Origin: Profundibacter amoris
GTDB lineage: Bacteria; Pseudomonadota; Alphaproteobacteria; Rhodobacterales; Rhodobacteraceae
Assembly: GCF_003544895.1 (NCBI RefSeq)
Contig: NZ_CP032125.1
Span: 1,936,001-2,000,000 of the forward strand
Length of the DNA: 64,000 nucleotides
Direction of reading: 5' to 3'
This document shows positions 55,753 to 64,000 of this stretch, in pieces (position 1 is the first letter of the stretch; the number at the start of each line of letters is the position of its first letter). The notes beneath the pieces are model-generated. The model was given only the letters and a program-made list of their open reading frames with translations. It was not told the DNA's origin and ran no database searches. The position numbers were made by a program, and so were the translations under genes.

Positions 55753-56205
55753 TTATTCCTTCAGAATCTCGGCCAGCCGGTTTTCTTCCTCTTTGGAGAG
55801 GGCGGCACCGGCGGCGGTCTGCGCAGTGGCGCGGCCGCGCAGATAGAAGAACCCGGTGATCATAGCCAGCAGCAACAAAACGGGACCAGCAACATAGAGG
55901 ATAATATTCGCCCCGCCCCATGTCGGGCGCATCAAGACATATTCGCCATAGCGCGAGACCACGAAATCCAGAATTTCCTGATTGCTTTCGCCTTCTTTCA
56001 GGCGTTCGCGCACCAGAATCCGCAAATCCCGTGCAATACCGGCGTTGGATTCGTCGATGTTTTCACCCTGACACACCACACAGCGCAATTCCTGTCCCAG
56101 TTCGCGGGCGCGGGCCTCGAGCACGGGGTCATCCAGTATTTCATCAGGTTGCACTGCCAAGGCAGGGCTGGCCAGAAAGGCAAGGATCAGGATCAGGTAT
56201 CTCAT
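55753..56205 (-). CDS. ccmH: Cytochrome c maturation protein CcmH
   Basis: 150 residues from the ATG at 56205, which has GGAG upstream. Signal peptide (1-18), then the conserved RCVVCQ motif (Cys42, Cys45) and a membrane segment near residues 101-120. CcmH reduces apocytochrome thiols or passes them to CcmF. It follows ccmF after 4 bp, so they are translationally close. Only this short CcmH/CcmL-type form is present here. Confidence 0.92.
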   Translation of the reverse strand: MRYLILILAFLASPALAVQPDEILDDPVLEARARELGQELRCVVCQGENIDESNAGIARDLRILVRERLKEGESNQEILDFVVSRYGEYVLMRPTWGGANIILYVAGPVLLLLAMITGFFYLRGRATAQTAAGAALSKEEENRLAEILKE

Positions 56206-56209
56206 ATCA

Positions 56210-58189
56210 TTACTCCGCCGGTGCCATGGCTGCGGTTTGGCGTGCCTTGCGCGCACCTGCGGCGACGCGGTAGCGCCGGTCCGTCAGGCTGAAGATCCCG
56301 CCAAGCGCCATCAGCGCACAGCCGAACCAGATCCAGCTGGCAAAGGGTTTGATATAGGTGCGCACGGCCCAGCCGCCGCCATCCTGCTCATCCCCGATCA
56401 CCAGATAGATATCGCGCAAGAACCCGTTATAGATCGCCGCTTCGGTGGTGGGCATGGCCTGCACCGGATAGACACGTTTTTCGGGGAACAGGGTGGTCAC
56501 CAGCTTCCCGTCGCGTTTGACGGTCATTTCAGCCATAGTGGTGATATAGTTCGGCCCCTGCTCGCGATGGACCTCGACCAGATTGATTTCGTAATCCCCT
56601 ACTGTGAAGGGTTCGTTCAGATGGCCGACGCGGATGTCTTCTTCGGACCATGCCGTCAGACACGCGATGCCAAGGATGGTGATGCCAAGCCCACCATGTG
56701 CCAGCGCCTTGCCCCAATCAGCACGCGGCAGACGGAACATACGTTTGACACGCGCAGAAAACCCGTTGCGCCCTGTGCGTTTCCACAGATCCAGAGTGCT
56801 CCCGAACACCAGCCAGACCCCCAACCCGATCCCGACAGGACCAAGCGCTGAACGGCCGCTTTGCATTGCCCAAGTCAGCAGCCCTGCGGCCAACGCAAGC
56901 GCAAACACGCCCGACATGGTTTTCATAGCCCGCTTAAGTCGTGCCCGTTTCCATGACAAAATTGCACCCACAGGAAGCACCACCGCCAGCACCACCATGA
57001 AAGGAGTAAAGGCCATGTCAAAGAACGGCGCGCCAACAGACAGTTTACGCCCGAACGCCAGCTCCGCCACCAAGGGCCAGATCGTGCCGATAAACACCAC
57101 AAACGCCGCTACAGCCAGCAGGATATTGTTGATCACCAGCGCGGTTTCGCGGCTCGCCATCGAAAAGACACCCTTGGCCTCCATCGCCTGTGCGCGGATG
57201 GCATAAAGGATCAGCGCTCCACCGGTAAAGAACGCAAGAATAAACAGCACATAAACCCCGCGCGTCGGATCAGACGCAAAGGCGTGCACCGAAGTCAGCA
57301 CACCCGAGCGGACGATGAACGTGCCGATCAGCGAAAAGCCGAAGGCAAGGATCGACAGCAGGATTGTCCAGCTTTTGAGCGATTCGCGTTTTTCCACAAC
57401 GATGGCAGAATGCAGCAGTGCTGTCGCGATCAGCCAAGGCATGAAGGATGCGTTTTCGACCGGATCCCAGAACCAGAAACCACCCCAACCCAATTCGTAA
57501 TAGGCCCACCAGGACCCCAGCGCGATACCGATGGTCAGGAAAACCCACGCCGCCAATGTCCACGGGCGCACCCAGCGCGCCCATGCGGCATCTACCCGCC
57601 CCTCGATCAACGCGGCCACAGCAAAGCTGAAGGCCATCGACAGGCCCACATAGCCCAAATAGAGGAACGGCGGGTGAAACGCGAGGCCCGGATCCTGTAA
57701 TAGCGGGTTCAGATCCTGCCCGTTAAAGGGCGGGGTTTGCAGGCGCAAAAACGGGTTCGATGTGAACAGGATAAAGCCGAAAAAGGCCGCCGCAATCGAG
57801 GACTGCACCGCCAGAACCCGCGCCCGCAGACCGGGGGGCAGATTGCCGCCAAACCATGCTGCACAGGCACCAAACAGGGTCAAAATCAGCACCCAGAGCA
57901 GCACAGAGCCTTCGTGATTGCCCCAGACACCCGCGACTTTGTATAGCATCGGCTTGTCTGTATGCGAATTCAGCGTCACCAGCCGGACCGAGAAATCCGA
58001 GGTCACAAAGGCATAGGTCAGCGCGCCAAAGGCAAAAGCCGTCAGCAGGAATTGCGCATTGGCGGCCGGCACGGCAAAGGCCATCCAGCCCGGCCAACGC
58101 TTTTGCGCGCCAATAAGGGGAATGATCGCCTGCAAGACTGCAACGGCGAAGGCGAGGATCAGGGCAAAGTGGCCAAGTTCAATAATCAT
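56210..58189 (-). CDS. ccmF: Cytochrome c heme lyase subunit CcmF
   Basis: 659 residues with about fifteen membrane helices. The heme-handling WWD-type block (NHEGSVLLWVLILTLFGA and ELGWGGFWFWDPVENASFMP) is clear. It forms the ligation complex that attaches heme to c-type cytochromes, with CcmH. It ends just before ccmH. Its start lies about 100 bp downstream of the holin gene. Confidence 0.95.
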   Translation of the reverse strand: MIIELGHFALILAFAVAVLQAIIPLIGAQKRWPGWMAFAVPAANAQFLLTAFAFGALTYAFVTSDFSVRLVTLNSHTDKPMLYKVAGVWGNHEGSVLLWVLILTLFGACAAWFGGNLPPGLRARVLAVQSSIAAAFFGFILFTSNPFLRLQTPPFNGQDLNPLLQDPGLAFHPPFLYLGYVGLSMAFSFAVAALIEGRVDAAWARWVRPWTLAAWVFLTIGIALGSWWAYYELGWGGFWFWDPVENASFMPWLIATALLHSAIVVEKRESLKSWTILLSILAFGFSLIGTFIVRSGVLTSVHAFASDPTRGVYVLFILAFFTGGALILYAIRAQAMEAKGVFSMASRETALVINNILLAVAAFVVFIGTIWPLVAELAFGRKLSVGAPFFDMAFTPFMVVLAVVLPVGAILSWKRARLKRAMKTMSGVFALALAAGLLTWAMQSGRSALGPVGIGLGVWLVFGSTLDLWKRTGRNGFSARVKRMFRLPRADWGKALAHGGLGITILGIACLTAWSEEDIRVGHLNEPFTVGDYEINLVEVHREQGPNYITTMAEMTVKRDGKLVTTLFPEKRVYPVQAMPTTEAAIYNGFLRDIYLVIGDEQDGGGWAVRTYIKPFASWIWFGCALMALGGIFSLTDRRYRVAAGARKARQTAAMAPAE

Positions 58190-58293
58190 GCGCCCTTAAT
58201 ACGCGGTTCCGACCGTTTGGCCAACGATAAAACCGCATCGCTAGGTGGGCGCATTGTCACAATCAGGTTAACTTTGTCGCAAAGCCGGATTGA

Positions 58294-58848
58294 TCAGGAT
58301 TTCGCGCGCTTCCAATCCTCGATTGCCGCATTTTTTCCGTTCGTTTCAAGCAATTGATTAAAATTTTGCGCGGCTACCTTCGGACTTAGCGCATTCAGGG
58401 TGCGGATGTTTTCAACCACTTGCGGCACCCGCAGCATGGTTTCGGTGATGGATTGCTGGAATTCCTGCCCCTTGAATTGATGCCGTGCCCCGAAATAGAA
58501 CGACACAATCGCCCCAAGCAGCCACCACAGCGGGTCCGGCACCAGCGCCAGCCCCTGCATCCGGCTGGCAAACCAGACCGGATCGACCATGGCGGCGATA
58601 AACAGGCCCAGAATACCGAAGGCCATCAAAGGGCGCGGCAAACGGTTAACGCCATCCATGAACCTGTCAAACCCGCCCTTTTGCGCACGATCAAATTCGG
58701 CTCCGTGCTGGGTTATGACCTGCGTTTGCAGGGCATTATTGCGCGCGGCCCCGGCTTCGGCGTTCTCGCGAAATACCTCGGCGGTTTCACGCACCACATT
58801 GCGTCCGCCCCCGAAAACCAGCGTAAACAGCTTTTCAATCAGCCCCAT
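58294..58848 (-). CDS. Holin family protein (putative GTA-type lysis holin)
   Basis: 184 residues from the ATG at 58848 (MGLIEKLFTLVFGGGRN). Two hydrophobic segments (LMAFGILGLFIAAMV, about residues 75-89, and WWLLGAIVSFYFGA, about 108-121) flank VDPVWFASRM. The flanks are charged. The start is ten bases inside the end of the endolysin gene, so the pair is coupled. Family and order match the holin/N-acetylmuramidase pairs of Rhodobacterales; in Rhodobacter capsulatus such a pair, away from the main cluster, releases the gene transfer agent. Confidence 0.75.
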   Translation of the reverse strand: MGLIEKLFTLVFGGGRNVVRETAEVFRENAEAGAARNNALQTQVITQHGAEFDRAQKGGFDRFMDGVNRLPRPLMAFGILGLFIAAMVDPVWFASRMQGLALVPDPLWWLLGAIVSFYFGARHQFKGQEFQQSITETMLRVPQVVENIRTLNALSPKVAAQNFNQLLETNGKNAAIEDWKRAKS

Positions 58849-59450
58849 GCGGCAACCCTCCTGCGGTGTTCTTCCTCTGTCAGATGATAGCGCGGTGAAA
58901 TGAATTCCTCGGCCCGCAATATCCACCCCCCTTTGCCCCCGTCCCTACGCCGCGCATATTTGCGCGATGCCGGTCGTGCATCTGCCAAGGCATAGTAATA
59001 GTTGCGCCGCTCGATCCCGTAGGCATCGGCAAGATATTCGGGCGCATCGGCATAAGCGGCATACGTGGCGGCAATGGTTTGCGGGCCGATTGCCCCGTCC
59101 ACCCCCACTGCATGGCCCATTTTGACCAGCAGACGTTGCAGGATTTTCACCGCATTGGCACCGGCGTTCACATACATGTCGAACACGCTGGCCTGAAGCA
59201 CCTCGGGCAGATCGCCTATGCGGGGTTGTTTGAAATAATGGGTGATGAAAATATCCACCGCCTGCGCGCGGGTCAGCGCCTGCACATCCGCCACTGAAAC
59301 CCGCCCGTCGCCGGTCAGGTCCAGCCCCAGACGGCGCATGGTGTGGATGGTCACACCGTATTTCGTTGCCCCGCCCGGATCAGCCGGATCATTCACAAAG
59401 CCGCCCTCGCGGGCGACAATCTCGCTGGCAATCTGGTGAACCGTTTGCAT
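58839..59450 (-). CDS. Glycosyl hydrolase 108 N-acetylmuramidase (endolysin)
   Basis: 203 residues from the ATG at 59450. The GH108 start ASEIVAREGGFVNDPADPGG with catalytic Glu15 and ATKYGVTIHTMRRLG is clear. A peptidoglycan-binding-like segment (AVGVDGAIGPQTIAA) follows at about residue 115. It cuts the glycan strands of peptidoglycan. No signal peptide is visible, so it needs the holin to reach the wall. It is downstream of ccmE on the same strand by 55 bp. Confidence 0.85.
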   Translation of the reverse strand: MQTVHQIASEIVAREGGFVNDPADPGGATKYGVTIHTMRRLGLDLTGDGRVSVADVQALTRAQAVDIFITHYFKQPRIGDLPEVLQASVFDMYVNAGANAVKILQRLLVKMGHAVGVDGAIGPQTIAATYAAYADAPEYLADAYGIERRNYYYALADARPASRKYARRRDGGKGGWILRAEEFISPRYHLTEEEHRRRVAAWG

Positions 59451-59505
59451 GACACCCCCGCAGTTGTTTCGCTGCAAGGGTGTGTAAAATTGGTTAACTT
59501 AGCCC

Positions 59506-59964
59506 TTAGCTACCGTTCGCCTGATCCTCGGGGTCAACATAATACCCCTGCTCTTTCAGGGCATCCACCACTTCCTTGGGCATATAGTTTTCATCGTGTT
59601 TGGCAAGGATTTCAGTGGCCTGGAACACCCCGTTCACATAGCTGCCGGTGGCAACGGTGCCCTGCCCCTCCTTGAACAGATCAGGCAACACCCCCGCATA
59701 GCTGGCTTTGATTGTCGCCCCGCCATCGGTGATATTGAAGGTGATCACCTCGCCCTGACCACGTTTCAGCGAGCCTTCCTCGACCAGCCCACCAACACGT
59801 AACACCTGTGTTGGCGGTGGCGTATCCTCGACGATCTGGCTCGGACTTTTGAAGAAATTGATCCCGTCGCGCATCGCATACCCGATCAGCCCTGTGGATA
59901 TCGCCAAAGCGACGAAAGCCACGATGATAACCTGTACCCGGCGTTTTTTCTTTAGTCCCTTCAT
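59506..59964 (-). CDS. ccmE: Heme chaperone CcmE
   Basis: 152 residues. Membrane anchor at about 9-29, then the OB-fold. The covalent heme-binding His123 is in ILAKHDENYMPKEV with Tyr127. It hands heme from CcmC to CcmF. It lies upstream of the endolysin pair and nine bases after argC, so the whole argC-ccmE-lysis-ccmF-ccmH row is on one strand. Confidence 0.95.
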   Translation of the reverse strand: MKGLKKKRRVQVIIVAFVALAISTGLIGYAMRDGINFFKSPSQIVEDTPPPTQVLRVGGLVEEGSLKRGQGEVITFNITDGGATIKASYAGVLPDLFKEGQGTVATGSYVNGVFQATEILAKHDENYMPKEVVDALKEQGYYVDPEDQANGS

Positions 59965-59973
59965 GACACTCCT

Positions 59974-61002
59974 TTAAGGGAAAACCGGCGCGGCCATCAG
60001 ACCGGCTGTTTCCACCTCTCCCAACATTAGATTTGCGTTCTGCAGCGCCTGACCGGATGACCCCTTGGTCAGATTGTCCAGTGCTGCGACGATAATTGTG
60101 CGCCCCTCGATGCGGTCCGCGACCACCCCGATATGACAGTAGTTCGATCCGCGTATATGGCGGGTCGACGGAGCCTCGCCAAATGGCAAGGTCAGGATGA
60201 ACGGCTCGTCCTTGTAAGCGTCAGCCAATGCGGCGTGCACCTTTTCGGCATCCCCTTTGACGTAAACCGTGACCAAAATCCCGCGATTGGCGGGGATCAG
60301 ATGCGGGGTGAATTGCACCCGCACGGGCCTCCCTGCGACACGCGAAAACTCCTGATCGAACTCGGCCAGATGCCGGTGGGTGCCGCCGATGGCATAGGGG
60401 TGATAGCCTTCGGACAATTCGGCGTGCAGCAGGTTTTCCTTCAGCGCCCTGCCCGCCCCCGATACGGCGGCCTTCAGATCAATGACGATGTCGTCCAGAT
60501 CAATCAGCCCGCCCGTCATCAGCGGCCGCAGCGCATATTGGCCGGTGGCCGCGTTACAGCCGGTGCCCGCTACCAGCCGCGCCGCGCGAATTTTCTCGCG
60601 GTAAAATTCGGTCAGCCCGTAAACAGCTTCGGGTTGCAGATGCGGCGCGCCGTGGGGTTTGCCATACCATTTTTCATATTCGTCCAGATCGCGCAGCCGG
60701 AAATCGGCAGACAGATCGACAATCCGCAGATCGGCAGGCAATTCACGGATCACCGCCTGAGACGTGGCATGCGGCAAGGCGCAAAACGCCAGGTCGACAT
60801 TGGCAAAGTCGATTTCGTCGATCTTTACCAGATCCGGCAGGTCCAGATGGCGCAGGTGCGGAAATACATCGCGGTAGGCCATGCCGGCCTTGCGTTCCCC
60901 CGACAGGGCAACAATTTCCATATTGGGGTGGCCGGCAATCAGGCGCACCAGTTCAGCGCCGGTATAGCCGCTGGCACCAAGGATCGCGATTTTATGGGTC
61001 AT
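59974..61002 (-). CDS. argC: N-acetyl-gamma-glutamyl-phosphate reductase
   Basis: 342 residues. NADP-binding start [20 protein letters not shown], catalytic Cys149 in [15 protein letters not shown], and the C-terminal [19 protein letters not shown]. It is the third step of arginine synthesis. It is adjacent to ccmE and 55 bp from murI. The length is normal for the type 1 form. Confidence 0.95.
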   Translation of the reverse strand: MTHKIAILGASGYTGAELVRLIAGHPNMEIVALSGERKAGMAYRDVFPHLRHLDLPDLVKIDEIDFANVDLAFCALPHATSQAVIRELPADLRIVDLSADFRLRDLDEYEKWYGKPHGAPHLQPEAVYGLTEFYREKIRAARLVAGTGCNAATGQYALRPLMTGGLIDLDDIVIDLKAAVSGAGRALKENLLHAELSEGYHPYAIGGTHRHLAEFDQEFSRVAGRPVRVQFTPHLIPANRGILVTVYVKGDAEKVHAALADAYKDEPFILTLPFGEAPSTRHIRGSNYCHIGVVADRIEGRTIIVAALDNLTKGSSGQALQNANLMLGEVETAGLMAAPVFP

Positions 61003-61057
61003 GGGTGACCTCTTTCATGTTCATCAGGAATATAGGCAGGGTTGGGGCCGCCTGCAA

Positions 61058-61870
61058 TCACGCAGACTGAAAGGTGATCTTTCGTCGCAGGAACTGCGTG
61101 GCCTTGTCGGAAACCGAACCCGGATCACCCGTGGTCAAAAACAGCGATTCCGCACCCTCCCCCTTCATATCAGGGTGGCGGGTCAGGTAATCGGCCAGAC
61201 TCTCGGCCACCAGATCGGCCTGCGAGAACACCTTCACATCCGGCCCCAAAGCCGCCTGAAAGGTGCTTTCCATCAGCGGATAATGGGTGCAGCCCAAAAT
61301 TGCCGCCTGCGGATTGGGCATTTTACGCTTCAATGCGTCCACATGGCTGCGCACCAGCGCTTCGGCCAATATCTCGTCGCCTTCCTCGATCGCGTCTACC
61401 ACACCGCCGCAGGCCTGCGCCTCGACATCGACACCAATCGCCCGAAACGCCAGTTCCCGCTGAAAGGCGCGGCTGGCAACGGTGGCGGGGGTGGCAAACA
61501 GCGCAACATGTTTCACGGCCACCTCGCGCGGCGGGGAATTGTCGCCCCAGTCGCGTTCGGTCAGCGCCTCGATCAGGGGCACGAACACGCCCAGCACCCG
61601 CTTGCCATCGGGCAAGCCTTCTTCCTGCATCCGGCGCAGGGCGGCGGCGGATGCGGTGTTACAAGCCAGAATAACCAGATCGCAACCAGCGTCCCACAGG
61701 CGGGCCACGGCGGCTTTGGTCAGGGCATAAACATCCTCGGCATCACGCACGCCGTATGGGGCATGGGCGTTGTCGCCAAAATAGACAAAGGGCACATCAG
61801 GCAGACGTTTTGCAACGGCGTCCAGCACCGTCAGCCCGCCCAGACCTGAATCAAAAACTCCAACTGCCAT
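61058..61870 (-). CDS. murI: Glutamate racemase
   Basis: 270 residues. The two catalytic cysteines are in ILACNTASA (Cys70) and [11 protein letters not shown]; the start [16 protein letters not shown] is typical. It makes D-glutamate for peptidoglycan. It is single or heads the argC transcript. Confidence 0.95.
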   Translation of the reverse strand: MAVGVFDSGLGGLTVLDAVAKRLPDVPFVYFGDNAHAPYGVRDAEDVYALTKAAVARLWDAGCDLVILACNTASAAALRRMQEEGLPDGKRVLGVFVPLIEALTERDWGDNSPPREVAVKHVALFATPATVASRAFQRELAFRAIGVDVEAQACGGVVDAIEEGDEILAEALVRSHVDALKRKMPNPQAAILGCTHYPLMESTFQAALGPDVKVFSQADLVAESLADYLTRHPDMKGEGAESLFLTTGDPGSVSDKATQFLRRKITFQSA

Positions 61871-61931
61871 AACCTGCTCCAGTTTCGCGTTCGGATTGTA
61901 AATACGCGGGTTCGGGGTGGAAATCTATGGC

Positions 61932-64000
61932 TTATTCGGCTGCATCCACAATATCCGCCCCACCGGCGCGAAAGCCTGCCAACAGTTCCTCGCGCCGTTT
62001 GGCGGCAGCGGTTTCATTGGTCTGCTTGACCGGCCCGAAACCACGAATGGACAGCGGCAGTTCGGCCAGTTCCATTGCAATATCAAGGGTTTGCGGCGTA
62101 ACACTGGGCAGGATTTCCCCCATATCCACCTCGTATTGCGCAATCAACGCCCGCTCCATCTTGCGTTCCTTGGTGCGCCCGAACAGATCAAACGCCGTGC
62201 CGCGCAGCCCCTTCAGGCGGGCCAGCAGGCGGTAAACCGGCATGATCCAGCCGCCGAATTCGCGTTTCTTGGGCCGTCCGTTGGCGTCCTTGCCCGACAG
62301 GATCGGTGGCGCCAGATGGAAGCGCATGGTGAAATCGCCATCAAACTCGGCCTTGGCCTTGTCGCGCACATCCAGCATCAGGCGGGCAACCTCGTATTCG
62401 TCCTTATAGGCCAACAATTTGTGATAACCCTTGGCCACGGCCTCTTTCAGCCGCGTATCCTGTGCCTGATCGACCAGCGCCAGATAGCGCGCTTTCAGCG
62501 CCGCGTTCTGGTACTCCACCAGATAATCCGCGCGATACCTGATAATCTCCTCCAGCGACTTGGGCTTGTCCACCACCACCGGCGATATGGCCTTGGCCGC
62601 GTCTTCGGGGAATTCCACCGCCCAGCGGCCAATTTCAAAGGCGCGTTTGTTGCCCTCGACCGCCGCCTTGTTCAATTCAATCGCCGCCATGATCGCGTCA
62701 TAAGACAGCGGCAACAGCCCGCGCTGCCACGCCGCCCCGACGATCATCATGTTGGAAAAAATACTGTCGCCCAGCAGGGCCCGCGCCAGTTCCGAAGCAT
62801 CGAATTGGGCCAGATTCCCCGCCAGACGCGCCTCTAGCTGCAGTTCAAGCCGGTCGAACGGCAGTTTGAATTCGGTGTCACGGGTGAAATCACCAGTGAT
62901 AATCTGATGGCTGTTCACCACCGCCCCCGTGCGCCCTGTCTTCATCAAACCAATGGTTTTCGCCCCCGCCGTGGTGACCAGATCGCCGCCCAGAACCGCG
63001 TCGGCCTCGCCCAAAGCCACCCGAATGGCGCTGATGTCCTCGGGCGCGTTGGCCAGCCGCAAATGGATATGCACCGCCCCGCCCTTTTGCGCCAGACCGG
63101 CCATTTCCATCATGCCGGCCCCCTTGCTGTCGATATGCGCCGCCTGCGCAAGGATCGCACCGATGGTGACAACGCCGGTGCCGCCAACGCCGGTGATCAC
63201 CACGTTGTGGGTGCCGTCAATCGCGGGCACGGCCGGTTTTGGCAGGTCCGGCAGGTCGATCTGCGCGGTTGCCGCCTTTTTCGGGGTGGCGCCCTGCAGC
63301 GTCACAAAAGAGGGGCAAAAGCCGTTGATACAACTGAAATCCTTGTTGCAGGAGGACTGGTCAATCGCCCGCTTGCGCCCCAGTTCGGTTTCCACCGGCA
63401 CGATCGACACACAGTTGGATTGCACGCCGCAATCACCGCAGCCTTCACAGACATCGGGATTGATAAACACCCGTTTGTCCGGATCGGGAAACAGCCCGCG
63501 CTTGCGGCGGCGGCGCTTCTCGGCAGCGCAGGTCTGAATATAAAGAATGACAGACACGCCCTTGATTTTGCTGTATTTACGTTGAACTTCCATCAGCTCG
63601 GCACGCTCGTACCATTCCAGCCCGGCCGGAAACGCACCACGGTCGATATCCTCTTTTTCGTCATAGACAACGGCAATGTGTTTCACCCCCATCGCCTGAA
63701 CCTCGCGGGCAATGCGGGGTGCGTCCAGATCGCCCTCGTTCGCCTGACCACCAGTCATCGCCACCGCGTCGTTATACAGGATCTTGTAGGTCATCGTCGT
63801 GCCCGCCGCCACAGCCGCGCGGATCGCCATAATGCCGGAATGGTTGTAGGTGCCATCACCTAGGTTCTGGAACACATGACCGGTTTCAGAAAACAGCGAT
63901 TCCCCGACCCAGTTTGCCCCCTCGCCGCCCATCTGGGTAAAGCCGGTGGTGGAGCGGTCCATCCATTGCACCATATAGTGACAGCCGATCCCCGCATAGG
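61932..64000 (-). CDS. Indolepyruvate ferredoxin oxidoreductase, 5'-truncated
   Basis: At least 689 residues; the frame is open to the window edge, so the N-terminus is missing. Visible parts are a ThDP-binding segment (GIGCHYMVQWMDRSTTGFTQ), a 4Fe-4S domain with CEGCGDCGVQSNC, and a gamma-like domain (VITGVGGTGVVTIGAILAQA). This is the fused IorA/IorB-type enzyme that converts arylpyruvates to acyl-CoA with ferredoxin. The C-terminus (AGFRAGGADIVDAAE) appears complete. Confidence 0.88.
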   Translation of the reverse strand, partial: YAGIGCHYMVQWMDRSTTGFTQMGGEGANWVGESLFSETGHVFQNLGDGTYNHSGIMAIRAAVAAGTTMTYKILYNDAVAMTGGQANEGDLDAPRIAREVQAMGVKHIAVVYDEKEDIDRGAFPAGLEWYERAELMEVQRKYSKIKGVSVILYIQTCAAEKRRRRKRGLFPDPDKRVFINPDVCEGCGDCGVQSNCVSIVPVETELGRKRAIDQSSCNKDFSCINGFCPSFVTLQGATPKKAATAQIDLPDLPKPAVPAIDGTHNVVITGVGGTGVVTIGAILAQAAHIDSKGAGMMEMAGLAQKGGAVHIHLRLANAPEDISAIRVALGEADAVLGGDLVTTAGAKTIGLMKTGRTGAVVNSHQIITGDFTRDTEFKLPFDRLELQLEARLAGNLAQFDASELARALLGDSIFSNMMIVGAAWQRGLLPLSYDAIMAAIELNKAAVEGNKRAFEIGRWAVEFPEDAAKAISPVVVDKPKSLEEIIRYRADYLVEYQNAALKARYLALVDQAQDTRLKEAVAKGYHKLLAYKDEYEVARLMLDVRDKAKAEFDGDFTMRFHLAPPILSGKDANGRPKKREFGGWIMPVYRLLARLKGLRGTAFDLFGRTKERKMERALIAQYEVDMGEILPSVTPQTLDIAMELAELPLSIRGFGPVKQTNETAAAKRREELLAGFRAGGADIVDAAE

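Noticed and set aside
58294-59450. Prophage
   Set aside because: Only the holin and endolysin are present and all neighbours are metabolic genes.

Overview
The window is chromosomal DNA of an alphaproteobacterium, almost certainly Rhodobacterales (Roseobacter/Rhodobacter group). Supporting signs are a B12-dependent ribonucleotide reductase, a three-part TRAP transporter, a LuxI/LuxR quorum-sensing locus, a Hint-domain protein, an alphaproteobacterial SOS box (GAAC-N7-GAAC) before lexA, DUF2852 and DUF2332 proteins, and a holin/N-acetylmuramidase pair of the type linked to gene transfer agents. Coding density is high and most genes are housekeeping.

Layout. 0-9 kb: a truncated M48 protease; a minus-strand set with glnE, a small unknown gene, an RlmI-like rRNA methyltransferase and a PIN protein; a secreted rhodanese; a DUF4440-type protein; then YbaK-like deacylase, DUF2852 protein and the N-end-rule transferase bpt. 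9-16 kb: a TRAP transporter (dctP-dctQ-dctM) next to a Cache-domain histidine kinase and LuxR-type response regulator. 16-20 kb: a Hint-domain protein coupled to a small gene, then ilvB-ilvN behind a leader-peptide attenuator. 20-23 kb: an EF-hand protein, an ECF sigma factor, luxI, luxR, and a divergent LuxR paralogue that keeps only the autoinducer-binding domain. 23-32 kb: nrdJ, tRNA-Pro, DUF192, a double cold-shock protein, pdxH, fabI, gpt and an aminotransferase. 32-46 kb: ppiD-trpE, then trpG-trpD-(nuclease)-trpC-moaC-moeA, with a nonsense-interrupted DUF2332 gene and a small A+T-rich islet between moaC and moeA. 46-54 kb: a TPR protein with near-identical 141-bp DNA repeats, lexA with its SOS box, an inverted-repeat element, a frameshifted comEC, gltX and gltA. 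55-64 kb: an enoyl-CoA hydratase, cytochrome c maturation genes ccmE/ccmF/ccmH with the holin/endolysin pair between ccmE and ccmF, argC, murI and a truncated indolepyruvate oxidoreductase.

The parts most worth a second look are the quorum-sensing trio with a DNA-binding-less LuxR, the putative gene-transfer-agent lysis pair beside a broken comEC, two mobile-element-like inverted repeats (49.5 kb and 44.2 kb), a 20-bp palindrome (core TAAACCGGTTTA) found in three intergenic gaps, and the ilv attenuator. No complete prophage, CRISPR array, rRNA operon or insertion sequence with a transposase was seen. All calls come from reading the sequence and recognising protein families; no database search was run.
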